Both the position numbers and the translations under genes were made by a program. Positions 37,732-46,378 of a stretch of DNA of 52,495 nucleotides are shown in pieces; the stretch's first letter is position 1; the number at the start of each line of letters is the position of its first letter. The notes under the pieces were generated by a model. The model made no database searches and was not told the origin of the DNA. It was given only the letters and a program-made list of their open reading frames with translations. Source of the DNA: Halothiobacillus sp. 15-55-196 (GTDB lineage: Bacteria; Pseudomonadota; Gammaproteobacteria; Halothiobacillales; Halothiobacillaceae); NCBI GenBank assembly GCA_002282715.1, contig NCKC01000009.1:1-52495 (forward strand). The letters run 5' to 3'.

Positions 37732-38076
37732 TCAACCCGGTGGCCAGGACATTTGGCGCCCGCCCAACAAGTGCAGGTGCAGGTGATAGACCTCCTGCCC
37801 ACCATGATCCCGACAGTTGAACACCGTGCGATAACCCGCTTCTGCTATGCCCTCCTGCGCAGCCAGTTGCGCCGCAACGACAAACAACTCACCGATCAAA
37901 GGGGCATCTTCCGCCTGTATATCGTTCACGGTAGGAATGGGCTTTTTGGGAATAATCAGAATATGCACCGGCGCCTGGGGATTGATATCCCTGAATGCCA
38001 GAACACGATCGTTTTCGAATACGATATCGGCTGGAATTTCGCGGCGAATAATTTTCGAGAAAATCGTCTCACTCAT
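37732..38076 (-). CDS. HIT family (HinT-like) nucleotide-binding protein
   Basis: A histidine-triad hydrolase of purine nucleoside phosphoramidates. ATG 38076 starts [19 protein letters not shown], the classical HinT start, giving 114 residues. The frame upstream to 38184 is not family-like. The triad reads [18 protein letters not shown] at the C-terminus. [10 protein letters not shown] and [13 protein letters not shown] are also typical. It stands alone, convergent with rsgA. Confidence 0.94.
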   Translation of the reverse strand: MSETIFSKIIRREIPADIVFENDRVLAFRDINPQAPVHILIIPKKPIPTVNDIQAEDAPLIGELFVVAAQLAAQEGIAEAGYRTVFNCRDHGGQEVYHLHLHLLGGRQMSWPPG

Positions 38077-38415
38077 GCAAAACACCTGACAACTAATGAA
38101 TGGAGTCGGCAAATGTAGGCTGCAACTGTGCTCAACGTCAACGCGGTTGTTTAAACTTTCACGGTAAAGCTCATCACGAAACAACAGCGCATCTTGACGA
38201 TCAGTACCGAAAGTGCAGACACTTTGTTACAATCCATCGCGGCATTTTGGCAACGACGACCTGAAGAATTAGAGTTTACTTATTCTCCAATCAATAATTT
38301 CATCCCGATACAGGGTGATAAAAGGGAACCGTTCGGGGCCAGAATCATCTAAAATCGCCAAACGCTCAGAAAACTTGGCGTTTAGTTCGTGTGAAAAAAC
38401 AATTTAGGGGCATTC
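38077..38415. other. Intergenic leader region of the secreted-protein gene
   Basis: No ORF of note. The last 65 bases before the ATG at 38416 contain an inverted repeat CGCCAA (38356-38361) / TTGGCG (38375-38380) and then AATTTAGGGGCATTC, whose AGGGG is the ribosome site. The AT-rich stretch around 38270-38320 is a plausible promoter zone, but no single -35/-10 pair stands out. Confidence 0.4.
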
Positions 38416-38838
38416 ATGAAAAAATTTATCCTTGTAGCCGCCGTGGCAAGCATGATGACTGGCATCGCGCATGCCGAAGACAAACCCAAGGCAGAAGTGA
38501 TCGTCAACCCGAACGTTCAGTTTTTGGGGCACACTGTGCCGATGAACGGTTCTGATATTTTCGGTAAAATCAACATCATCCCGGTTGCCGTCGACAAAAC
38601 CAAATTCATCGCGACCTTCAAGGGTAAAAACATTGCAGGCCCTTTGACTTTCTCCATCAACGAAGGTCGTTGCCGCGATGCAGCAACCAACAAGGTTAAA
38701 TACCCACTGACCAACGTGGTTAACGGTAAGTCTGAAACAGTTGTTAATGTTCAAACTGCCAAAATCTTTGAAGGTGATGTCCTTTCATACACCCTCAAGT
38801 CTGGCGACAAGGTCGTATCCTGCGGCACCATCCAGTAA
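38416..38838 (+). CDS. Small secreted protein of unknown function
   Basis: I do not recognise this 140-residue protein. It begins MKKFILVAAVASMMTGIAHA, a clear Sec signal peptide cut after AHA. The 120-residue mature part is rich in Lys, Val, Asn and Thr, with no membrane segment and predicted beta strands. It has two cysteines, in EGRCRDA and VVSCGTIQ, which could form one disulfide. It has a good ribosome site (AGGGG), its own leader and a strong terminator 17 bases after the stop, so it is a single-gene transcript. Abundant expression is an inference. Confidence 0.85.
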   Translation: MKKFILVAAVASMMTGIAHAEDKPKAEVIVNPNVQFLGHTVPMNGSDIFGKINIIPVAVDKTKFIATFKGKNIAGPLTFSINEGRCRDAATNKVKYPLTNVVNGKSETVVNVQTAKIFEGDVLSYTLKSGDKVVSCGTIQ

Positions 38839-38854
38839 TTCTGAATGTGCCAAC

Positions 38855-38884
38855 AAAAAACCCCGCCATAAAGCGGGGTTTTTT
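38855..38884 (+). terminator. Intrinsic terminator after the secreted-protein gene
   Basis: CCCCGC (38861-38866) and GCGGGG (38873-38878) with a 6-base loop. Six A residues before and six T residues after extend the stem and supply the U-tract. It should also act on minus-strand transcripts from mltD. Confidence 0.95.
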
Positions 38885-38947
38885 ATTAGCCATCTTTCGT
38901 TGATGTAAATTTTTCAGACAGCTGATAGCCGCCGAAAACCTGACCTT

Positions 38948-40495
38948 TTAGTTTCCAGCAATCATCAAAACCTGACCGGGCTTGAGTGGGGCTGATGAAT
39001 CGAGTCGGTTGGAGGCAATCAGGTGTTTCACGGTCGTCGAAAACCGCCGGGCCACATTCCACAAGGTATCTCCCTTCTGAACGACATAGTGCCCCGATGA
39101 CTCGCCACTTCTTTTCACCAGCTTGTCGTCTGCACGCAGATGTTCTTGTTTCGCAGCCACGATTAATTTCTGGCCCGGATGAATGGGATCCTTGGCCTTT
39201 AGGCCATTGATGCGCTTCAAGTCTGCAAGATCCATATCAAACCGGTGGGCCAAGCCCCATAACGAATCCCCGCTTTGCACTGTATAAAGCTGGTCTGCGC
39301 CACTGGCCAACAGTTTCTTGCCACGGCCCAAAGGAACGATGATCGTTTCTCCGGGGCGGGCATAGGCCGAACTCAAACGATTAACCTTGAGCAGTTCATC
39401 CACGTCACAGCCATAACGGTAAGCCAGCTTATGAAAATTATCGCCTCGGCGAAGAGTATAGCGGCCCCAGTTCATGGCCGATTTCTCGGCTTCTTCCAGA
39501 GCGGTCGGGGTGAACTGTGATGCCAAACTCTTGGGCACCAGAAGGTTGGTCGTTTCCGGTCCGGTAATCGATTTATCGAAACCTGGGTTCAGATTAAAAA
39601 GCTCGTCATGTGTCATGCCCGTCAGCGAAGCCAGTTTGTTCAAATTAACCGGCTTATTCAACGCGATTTCGGTTACAACCGACTGATTCGGGATCGGATA
39701 AGGGTGGAAGCCATATTTCTGCGGATTACTGAAAATAATCACCAACGCATAAAGTCGCGCGGGGTAATCAGCTGTCTCCTTACTGATTCGGGTCAAATCC
39801 CAGAAATCGGTTGGCAGCCCCTTGGATTGATTGTAGGCAATAGCATTCTGTAACGTGCCCTCACCACCGTTATAGGAGGCGATAACAACGGGCCAATCGT
39901 CGTTAAACATGATCCGCAGACGCGTAAAATACTGCATTGCGGCATCAGTCGATGCCTTGATATCTCGCCTGCCGTCATACCAGACCGTTCGCCGGAGACC
40001 GAAATGATCTCCCGTGCTCCGAACAAACTGCCAGATACCCGCTGCGTTGCTGGACGATACGGCGTCAGGACGGTACGCACTCTCCACAATCGGCAACAAG
40101 GCCAGTTCCAACGGCAGATTATTGGCCTGTAAATCCGCCACAATCATATGCAGATAAGGCTTGGCGCGTTCTGTGACACGCTCAAGGTAATCGATATGGC
40201 TGGAATAAAAGGCCAGTTGTTGCTGAACCCGAGGGTTATTGGGAATCGGCAGGGTAAATCGAGCCGCGATGTAGTGCCAGAGGTTGCCATCATTCATCCA
40301 GGCCGCCTTTCGCGCACTTTGCGCTGGCGTATTTATGGCGGGTAGAATGCTGTAATCTACATTGTCCGAAGAAGAGCCATCGTCAAAGGCACTGGACGCA
40401 ACCGGCGCATTACCTGCTGTTTGCGGTAAATTGGCACAACCGCTCAAAGCGAGCAAAGCGGGCAGAACGAGGAGGATGAGAAAACGGAGCAACAT
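38948..40495 (-). CDS. mltD: Membrane-bound lytic murein transglycosylase D (lipoprotein with three LysM)
   Basis: MltD cleaves peptidoglycan glycan strands from the periplasmic face of the outer membrane. With ATG 40495 the 515-residue product starts with a lipoprotein signal ending in the lipobox LSGC. The frame is open to 40567, three bases beyond the gloB stop, and no start has a good ribosome site. The SLT domain carries the catalytic Glu in LLPIVESAYRP and SSSNAAGIWQFVRST. Three LysM domains follow, each with YTLRRGDN-, YTVQSGDS- or YVVQKGDT-type openings. It is paired with gloB, a conserved order. Confidence 0.95.
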   Translation of the reverse strand: MLLRFLILLVLPALLALSGCANLPQTAGNAPVASSAFDDGSSSDNVDYSILPAINTPAQSARKAAWMNDGNLWHYIAARFTLPIPNNPRVQQQLAFYSSHIDYLERVTERAKPYLHMIVADLQANNLPLELALLPIVESAYRPDAVSSSNAAGIWQFVRSTGDHFGLRRTVWYDGRRDIKASTDAAMQYFTRLRIMFNDDWPVVIASYNGGEGTLQNAIAYNQSKGLPTDFWDLTRISKETADYPARLYALVIIFSNPQKYGFHPYPIPNQSVVTEIALNKPVNLNKLASLTGMTHDELFNLNPGFDKSITGPETTNLLVPKSLASQFTPTALEEAEKSAMNWGRYTLRRGDNFHKLAYRYGCDVDELLKVNRLSSAYARPGETIIVPLGRGKKLLASGADQLYTVQSGDSLWGLAHRFDMDLADLKRINGLKAKDPIHPGQKLIVAAKQEHLRADDKLVKRSGESSGHYVVQKGDTLWNVARRFSTTVKHLIASNRLDSSAPLKPGQVLMIAGN

Positions 40496-40570
40496 GCTTC
40501 GCCGCGGCTGTTTGGCGCGATGACAGGCCAATCTTTTGCCCATGAAAATCTTTGCGGGGTTGATCATTAT

Positions 40571-41371
40571 TCAATCATTCTGTGCGTGGCGGGGGAGAAG
40601 CGGCAAATCATCGAACTCATCCTTCCAGCAACGTAGCGTCCAAAAGGCATCTGCATCGCTGAGCGATTCGCTTCCGGCATGTTTCAGTATTGCAGCGCGT
40701 AAGGATGGTTCACGAATCCGCAGGAACGGGTTGATTTGTTTCTCCAGAGACATCGAAGTTGGCACGCTCGGCAAACCCGCCGCACGCGCTTCATTCACCG
40801 CATGAATTCGTTGGACGATCGATTCGTTGTTCGGTTCGGCGAAATGCGCAAATCGCAGGCTATCAGCGGTATATTCGTGCCCGCAATAGATCATCGTATC
40901 GTTCGGCAAGCTCGAAAGACGATCCAGACTCGCCGACATCTGTTCGGGAGAACCCTCGAACAAACGCCCGCAGCCCGCTGAAAAAAGGGTATCGCCCACA
41001 AAGGCGGCCCCGTCAGAGATCAGGCTGATGTGCCCCAGGGTATGACCGGGTGTATGCCAAGCTTGGAATCGACCAATGTGTGGCAAATCAAAGGTTTCAA
41101 GATCGGCCAGTGGATTTGTCACCCAGGTTTTGGCTTCAAGAGCGGGGCCATATACCGGCACGGGGAAACGAGCACGCAATCCGGCGACGCCCTGACAATG
41201 ATCGGCATGATGATGTGTCAGCATGATGGTCGAGAGGCTAAGATTGCGCTGCTCGATTTCTGCCAGAACCGGTGCGGCTTCACCCGGATCGACCACGGCA
41301 CAATGCCCTCGATCACCTTCGATCAGCCAGACATAGTTATCGGACAGGACGGGGATTGCGTGAATCCGCAC
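40571..41371 (-). CDS. gloB: Hydroxyacylglutathione hydrolase GloB (glyoxalase II)
   Basis: GloB hydrolyses S-lactoylglutathione to lactate and glutathione in methylglyoxal detoxification. The 266-residue metallo-beta-lactamase-fold protein has the di-metal motif LTHHHADHCQG, a third metal His in WHTPGHTLGH, Asp in AFVGDTLFSAGCGRLFEG, and CGHEYT. The C-terminal HAGH domain runs from about residue 165 with FLRIREPSLR. Length is normal. It lies directly upstream of mltD on the same strand. Confidence 0.96.
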   Translation of the reverse strand: MRIHAIPVLSDNYVWLIEGDRGHCAVVDPGEAAPVLAEIEQRNLSLSTIMLTHHHADHCQGVAGLRARFPVPVYGPALEAKTWVTNPLADLETFDLPHIGRFQAWHTPGHTLGHISLISDGAAFVGDTLFSAGCGRLFEGSPEQMSASLDRLSSLPNDTMIYCGHEYTADSLRFAHFAEPNNESIVQRIHAVNEARAAGLPSVPTSMSLEKQINPFLRIREPSLRAAILKHAGSESLSDADAFWTLRCWKDEFDDLPLLPRHAQND

Positions 41372-41549
41372 AGTATCGCTCCTCCAACGTGCCCCGAAGC
41401 CTACAGCGACCGGTTACACCATCGACAAAAAAACTGGTGACAGTGTACGAATATGACAACGGAGGTCAATCACCAATATCACGGGTCACGCCATTAACAG
41501 GCATTACTTGTCGTTTCAGGTCAAACAGAGGAGAACAACGGATTGAAAC

Positions 41550-42224
41550 TTAACGACTCAATCCCTGCAGAATACCCTGAACATCGATCGATTGCGTGGG
41601 CAATGCAAGCAGGCCTGATTCCGGGGACTTCTCACTGATAGACTCAAGCCGATAAGCCTGACCGTAGCGCAACACCCCCCATCCCTTGCGTACAAATTCA
41701 ATCATTCGGGCATCGCGCCCCTTGTTCGCAGCCACGGCCATATTTTGCAAAGCTCGCGTCAACTCAACCACTACCGGCGCATGGGATAGCACAACGACAT
41801 CAGTATGTGATTTTCCTTGTTGATCGACCCATACCACCCGATATTGCTCGCCTCGAATACCGGCGATGGTTTCCTGATGTCCCATTGCCTCGAATTGACT
41901 GACTGAACTGGCCATTTCATGATTGATCTGGTCGAGAGCGCCAGCCCCCTGCCCCAAGGCCTGGGCGAGTTGGTCGGCACTCGCAACCGTGGCGACAACC
42001 GACAGGCCGCCGATCTGAGAGATCACATACAGTGAACCCTGATGCAGCAGAATTTCCGCAGGTGGATGGGTCAGATCCATGCGCAAGGCGCGGTCATTCA
42101 GCCAGACCAGTGGTGTTTGCTCGACTCGACCATTTTGCTCGGTCCGCAGTATGGCTTGCCCCGCCGCCTGCACGGGCGCAGCCAATAAAAAATACAGGCT
42201 CAATAGTCCAAAAACGATTCGCAT
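41550..42224 (-). CDS. Secreted or periplasmic protein of unknown function
   Basis: I do not recognise this gene with confidence. ATG 42224 has AGGAG five bases upstream and starts MRIVFGLLSLYFLLAAPVQA, a Sec signal peptide, for 224 residues. The mature part (GQAILRTEQNGRVEQTPLVWLNDRALRMDL) looks like the beta-rich proteins that report on lipids or outer-membrane precursors (DUF4412- or LolA-like), but that is only a resemblance. It lies between gloB and rimI on the same strand with gaps of more than 100 bases. Confidence 0.75.
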   Translation of the reverse strand: MRIVFGLLSLYFLLAAPVQAAGQAILRTEQNGRVEQTPLVWLNDRALRMDLTHPPAEILLHQGSLYVISQIGGLSVVATVASADQLAQALGQGAGALDQINHEMASSVSQFEAMGHQETIAGIRGEQYRVVWVDQQGKSHTDVVVLSHAPVVVELTRALQNMAVAANKGRDARMIEFVRKGWGVLRYGQAYRLESISEKSPESGLLALPTQSIDVQGILQGLSR

Positions 42225-42335
42225 GACGACTCCTGCTGCTGTAACCCCTGAGTCCACGCAGAGGCAATGAGATAACATCACCATGAAGCGGCTGGTGAAA
42301 GATATAGCGCCGAAAATCCGTGGAAAAAATGGGGG

Positions 42336-42830
42336 CTATTCCAGCGTCCGCGTCAGCACAAGCGCATCCTCGCGCCCGTCTTTGGCCGGGTAATAGGCTT
42401 TTCTGAGACCGACCTGCTCGAATCCGTGGGCGGAGTACAGCTGCCTCGCTGCTGCGTTCCCCTCTCGCACCTCAAGCCAGAGGCTATCCACCTCGGCTTT
42501 TTTCGCTTGTTCGATCATGTATTCTAACAACAATCGACCGACGCCTCGGCGCTGCCTTTTCGGGTCGACGCACAGATTCAACAGATGCCATTCATTGAGA
42601 ATAGGCATCACCACAGAAAAACCCAGTAATATTGGCCCATCATACGCGCCATCAAGGTAATAACCCGAGCGAATGCAGTCCTTGAAAACGCGCTCGGACC
42701 ACGGAAAGATATGCGCCGCCTGCTCAATCCGTTGCACGGCGGGCAAATCTTCTTCATCCAGGGAGAGTATGTGTGTAATGGGCGGGGGCACAGGTGACAC
42801 TACAGGACTCTGATCGGTTTGCCCATTCAT
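42336..42830 (-). CDS. rimI: Ribosomal protein S18-alanine N-acetyltransferase RimI
   Basis: RimI is a GNAT enzyme that acetylates the N-terminus of ribosomal protein S18. ATG 42830 overlaps the holD stop by four bases and gives 164 residues. The open frame to 42920 lies inside holD. The N-terminus carries an extra Pro-rich segment (SPVVSPVPPPITH) before the family start at LSLDEEDLPAVQRIE. The acetyl-CoA loop is RRQRRGVGRLLLEYMI, and NAAARQLYSAHGFEQVGLRKAYY is the usual C-terminal motif. Confidence 0.94.
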   Translation of the reverse strand: MNGQTDQSPVVSPVPPPITHILSLDEEDLPAVQRIEQAAHIFPWSERVFKDCIRSGYYLDGAYDGPILLGFSVVMPILNEWHLLNLCVDPKRQRRGVGRLLLEYMIEQAKKAEVDSLWLEVREGNAAARQLYSAHGFEQVGLRKAYYPAKDGREDALVLTRTLE

Positions 42831-43252
42831 GCGTTCGAACCTACCAGCAAACGCCACAGAGCACGCTTGGCCGGTCCGCTGCGCCTGAGCTCTGCAAGCG
42901 ACCAGGTCTGCCCGTTGCAATGAACCGAGGGTGGCTGTTCTTCCGATGCAGATTGATGTAAGGCCATCTTACCCGAGGGAAGACAACGCGAGATGGCCGA
43001 AACCAGTTTTGAGAATTCGGTACCGTTTGCGGCAATGAAGCACAAACCCGCAACCGGCACCGGTTCGGCCGCGGATACTTCTGCAACTTTCGGTGAATCC
43101 GCCTGAGGAATGCGTTGTTCCGCGGCTGGCGCATCGGATGAAACAGCATCTGTTCCAAATGAAATAACCGGCTCGGACGAATGACCCGGCCATGGCGCTC
43201 GCAACACCCACTGCTCGATACCCAACCAGTGAAGTGCCGGGATGTTATCCAT
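42827..43252 (-). CDS. holD: HolD-like DNA polymerase III psi subunit
   Basis: The psi subunit links the clamp loader to chi and SSB. The 141 residues start with LHWLGIEQWVLRAPWP, which matches the HolD opening (E. coli LGITQWSLRRP). They end with the SGPAKRALWRLL segment like the family's C-terminal helix. The middle is low-complexity Pro/Ala/Glu and poorly conserved. HolD is a weakly conserved family, but the overlap with rimI (holD-rimI, as in E. coli) strongly supports the call. Confidence 0.78.
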   Translation of the reverse strand: MDNIPALHWLGIEQWVLRAPWPGHSSEPVISFGTDAVSSDAPAAEQRIPQADSPKVAEVSAAEPVPVAGLCFIAANGTEFSKLVSAISRCLPSGKMALHQSASEEQPPSVHCNGQTWSLAELRRSGPAKRALWRLLVGSNA

Positions 43253-43276
43253 GCACGCGCTGCCGGGACAAAACGT

Positions 43277-44857
43277 TCACACGTCGCCCATTTGAGGGTG
43301 GGCGCGCTCGGCGGGCTTTTGCAGACGGTCAAGCGCATTGAGATAGGCCTTGGCCGAAGCCACCACGATGTCGGTATCGGCACCCTGCCCGGTCACAATG
43401 CGACCCGCCCGTTCAAGACGCACATTTACCTCGCCCTGTGCATCGGTACCGCTGGTGATGTTGTTGACGGAATACAGTTGCAGATTCGCACCCGATTGCA
43501 TCATGTTCTCAATGCACACGAATGCCGCATCGACTGGTCCGGCCCCCTGTGCCGTGGCCGATTTCTCTTCGCCCGCCACGGAAATCACCAAGGTGGCCGT
43601 CGGCACTTCGCCGGTTTCCGAACAGACTTTCAGCGAAACAAGCTTGAGTTGCTCGACCCGATCTTCGTGCACTTCGGAAACAAGTGCCTGAATATCCTCG
43701 TCGAAAATTTCACGCTTCTTGTCGGCCAGATCCTTGAATCGCCGGAAGGCATCGTTCAATGCTTCTTCGCTGGCCAGATCGATGCCGAGCTCGGTCAAGC
43801 GACTGCGGAAGGCGTTGCGACCGGACAACTTACCCAAGGACAGTTTGTTGGTCGTCCAGCCCACGTCTTCTGCACGCATGATCTCGTAGGTTTCACGATG
43901 CTTGAGTACGCCGTCCTGATGAATGCCGGATTCATGGGCAAAGGCGTTCGCGCCCACAATGGCTTTATTCGGTTGCACCTGGTAACCCGTGATGGTGGAA
44001 ACCAGTTTGGAAATCGGCACAATCTGGGTGGCATCAATTCGGGTGTCGAGACCGAACACATCCTGACGGGTGCGAACGGCCATCACCACTTCTTCAAGTG
44101 CGGCATTACCCGCCCGCTCGCCCAAACCATTGATGGTGCATTCAACCTGACGCGCGCCGGCGAGTACCGCAGAAAGCGAGTTGGCGACCGCCATACCGAG
44201 ATCGTTATGACAATGCGTGGACCAGATCACGCGATCCGACCCGCGTGTGCGGCGAATCAACTCAGCCATGCGCGCGCCCCATTCGGCAGGCGTGGAGTAA
44301 CCGACGGTATCGGGTACATTCAATGTGGTTGCGCCTGCGTCAATGGCCGCCTCGAAGATACGCACCAGAAAATCGATCTCGGAACGAACCGCATCCTCGG
44401 CGGAAAATTCCACATCGTCGGTGTACGTACGGGCCAGCTTGACCGCTTTTACCGCATGCTCGACGACTTCATCCGGCGTCATGCGCAGCTTCTTCTCCAT
44501 GTGGATCGGGCTGGTCGCAATAAAGGTGTGAATGCGCTTGCGGGCCGCCGGCGCAATGGCTTCGCCAGCACGACGCACATCCCGCTCGTTGGCACGGGCA
44601 AGCGAACATACGGTTGAGTTTTCGATAGTTTCTGCGATCGCGCGGATAGCCGCAAAATCACCTTCGCTTGCGGCGGCAAAGCCGGCTTCGATCACGTCGA
44701 CACCCAGACGCTCCAGTTGCCGCGCGATACGAAGTTTATCCTCACGGGTCATTGCGGCGCCGGGGCTTTGTTCCCCGTCACGCAAGGTCGTATCGAAAAT
44801 AATCAAGGAGGAATTCGGATTGTTAGCCACAGGGGTATTTTCTTTCGGCTGATTCAT
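43277..44857 (-). CDS. leuA: 2-isopropylmalate synthase LeuA
   Basis: LeuA condenses acetyl-CoA with 2-oxoisovalerate, the first committed step of leucine synthesis. The 526 residues contain [16 protein letters not shown], the metal-binding [33 protein letters not shown], and a C-terminal allosteric domain from about residue 400 that gives leucine feedback. Length is normal. A Leu-rich leader ORF and promoter lie upstream at 44950-45113. It is the only leucine pathway gene in the window. Confidence 0.97.
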   Translation of the reverse strand: MNQPKENTPVANNPNSSLIIFDTTLRDGEQSPGAAMTREDKLRIARQLERLGVDVIEAGFAAASEGDFAAIRAIAETIENSTVCSLARANERDVRRAGEAIAPAARKRIHTFIATSPIHMEKKLRMTPDEVVEHAVKAVKLARTYTDDVEFSAEDAVRSEIDFLVRIFEAAIDAGATTLNVPDTVGYSTPAEWGARMAELIRRTRGSDRVIWSTHCHNDLGMAVANSLSAVLAGARQVECTINGLGERAGNAALEEVVMAVRTRQDVFGLDTRIDATQIVPISKLVSTITGYQVQPNKAIVGANAFAHESGIHQDGVLKHRETYEIMRAEDVGWTTNKLSLGKLSGRNAFRSRLTELGIDLASEEALNDAFRRFKDLADKKREIFDEDIQALVSEVHEDRVEQLKLVSLKVCSETGEVPTATLVISVAGEEKSATAQGAGPVDAAFVCIENMMQSGANLQLYSVNNITSGTDAQGEVNVRLERAGRIVTGQGADTDIVVASAKAYLNALDRLQKPAERAHPQMGDV

Positions 44858-44949
44858 GATTCTACTGCGCCTCGATCGTGAACGTCTGCACGTTCTGATG
44901 ACTTGAATTTGTGGGTTAGGGCACGTTTGGCCACGTCTGGCTGAGAGCG

Positions 44950-45078
44950 TTATTTACTGCCGAACGGCAGTCGCAGATCCAATAGCTTGAGCAGCGGGGT
45001 GCCAGACGCACGAAAACGCCCGGCAGATGAACCGCGAGGAGTCGAAGCGTGTGCAAAAATAGAAACATTCACCATCAT
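44950..45078 (-). CDS. Candidate leucine-rich leader peptide of leuA
   Basis: A 42-codon ORF (ATG at 45078, stop at 44950) ends [15 protein letters not shown], with six Leu codons in nine positions, using CTG, CTC, CTA and TTG. It starts within a few bases of the transcription start predicted from the promoter at 45085-45113, so it may be read from a leaderless mRNA. A GC hairpin (CTGCCG/CGGCAG) covers its last codons. The leuA ATG is 92 bases further on. No U-run terminator was found in that gap, so any attenuation mechanism is unclear. The same frame extends upstream to 45177, but that part precedes the promoter. Confidence 0.45.
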   Translation of the reverse strand: MMVNVSIFAHASTPRGSSAGRFRASGTPLLKLLDLRLPFGSK

Positions 45079-45084
45079 GGCGCA

Positions 45085-45113
45085 AAAATAGCCCGCAGAA
45101 GGCATAAGGTCAA
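45085..45113 (-). promoter_or_regulatory. Sigma-70-like promoter for the leuA leader
   Basis: Minus strand: TTGACC (plus 45108-45113), a 17-base spacer, then TATTTT (plus 45085-45090). The predicted start of transcription falls at about 45078, the first base of the leader ORF. Confidence 0.55.
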
Positions 45114-45287
45114 GCAAGCTGTGTATCGTCACAACCACTCGTTCACGGATTAACTTATCTCCACACGCCCTAAACACTCATTGCCGCCCCCAGATCACAT
45201 GATTCACCCGAGGTGCAGCGGAAAGCAAAAATCCTGCTACAATTTTTCGATGCAAAACTTATACATCAAAGCCATGGTGAGCTTGAC

Positions 45288-46319
45288 ATGAGCAATCCCG
45301 ATCAACATCAGCCAGCCGATGTGCATCCAACTGCAAGCACATCGACTATTGCTCTCGACAAAACGTGCCCAACACCGGATGAACCAGCTTGCCAGGACGG
45401 GCTATTCCCTATTCGAGCCGTCGCGAATATTACGGGCGTGAATCCAATAACCTTGCGCGCATGGGAGCGTCGTTACAATCTCATTCGCCCCACGCGAACG
45501 GCAACAGGTCATCGCCTATACAGCGCATCCGATATTCAGGAAATCCAGCGAATCATGGCCTTGTCGGCACAAGGCATTGGCTTTATGCAGATCGCTCAGA
45601 TTCTGGCACGCGAATCCCGCTTGGCAAAAAACCATCACGCGCCAGCAGATCAATCATTATCGGCAGCACAGGAATCCCGCCCGGAAGCCCCTGTTACTCC
45701 ATCTGCACAAGGCGTGAATCTGGTTGAAAGCCTGAAACAAGCCATCATTCATATGGACCCGCTGGCTCTGAGACGAATCGAGCAACAGGCGATGATGTGG
45801 CTCCCCCCCGAACAGGTCATGAACTCGATCCTTATTGAAGCGTATCGACAGCTCGAAGAACGCGACTCTTGGCCAGATCGCGATATGGGCCTGCACTGGT
45901 TCGGCCACCATGTCCGTCAACGTCTTGAGTGGTGGCTACTGCAACACGCAAGGAAACCGTCACTATCCCATCCACTGGTTCTAGTGGACACCACGACAGA
46001 CCATCGACCACTCGATTCAAACGAATGCCGACTGATTATGTCCCTAGCAGGGAAATGTACCGTACAGCTCATCACCGACACGCTATCTGAAACACAGCGC
46101 GTCCGACTGGTCAATCGATGGCAAGCGCAGCACTGGGTTCGACTACTCAAACCCTCTGAACCTCAGCAGGCCTGCACAGGAGACCTGCTTTCTGGCTCGA
46201 CCCGGTTACACTGGTGTCAAATAATTTCAGATGAGCAGGCATTCTCAATCGCACCCAATGGCGTATGCCAAGGCGGCATTATTCGTTGCCAGCGGTATCT
46301 TCTGGATCAGATCGCTTAG
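45288..46319 (+). CDS. MerR-family regulator, class II LitR-like (degenerate cobalamin-type C-terminus)
   Basis: A 343-residue transcription factor. ATG 45288 (GGTGAG upstream) is preferred over the frame opening at 45213. A 37-residue low-complexity N-terminus is followed by a MerR winged helix (about 41-108): FPIRAVANITGVNPITLRAWERRY, in which RAWERRY is the DNA-recognition signature of the CarA/LitR subgroup. The C-terminal half has the helical bundle and Rossmann-like layout of cobalamin-binding photoreceptors. However, the DxHxxG cobalamin ligand motif is missing, with VLVDTTTDHRPLD in that region. This is the pattern of class II LitR (PplR) proteins. The LOV gene follows 59 bases after the stop. 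Confidence 0.85.
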   Translation: MSNPDQHQPADVHPTASTSTIALDKTCPTPDEPACQDGLFPIRAVANITGVNPITLRAWERRYNLIRPTRTATGHRLYSASDIQEIQRIMALSAQGIGFMQIAQILARESRLAKNHHAPADQSLSAAQESRPEAPVTPSAQGVNLVESLKQAIIHMDPLALRRIEQQAMMWLPPEQVMNSILIEAYRQLEERDSWPDRDMGLHWFGHHVRQRLEWWLLQHARKPSLSHPLVLVDTTTDHRPLDSNECRLIMSLAGKCTVQLITDTLSETQRVRLVNRWQAQHWVRLLKPSEPQQACTGDLLSGSTRLHWCQIISDEQAFSIAPNGVCQGGIIRCQRYLLDQIA

Positions 46320-46378
46320 TGCCTGTTATGATCAGGTCCGATCGAATCAAATGTTCGCGCGCGAGGTCGCCTCAAGTC

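Noticed and set aside
45079..45177. Longer version of the leuA leader ORF
   Set aside because: The extra codons lie upstream of or inside the predicted promoter, so they are unlikely to be transcribed.
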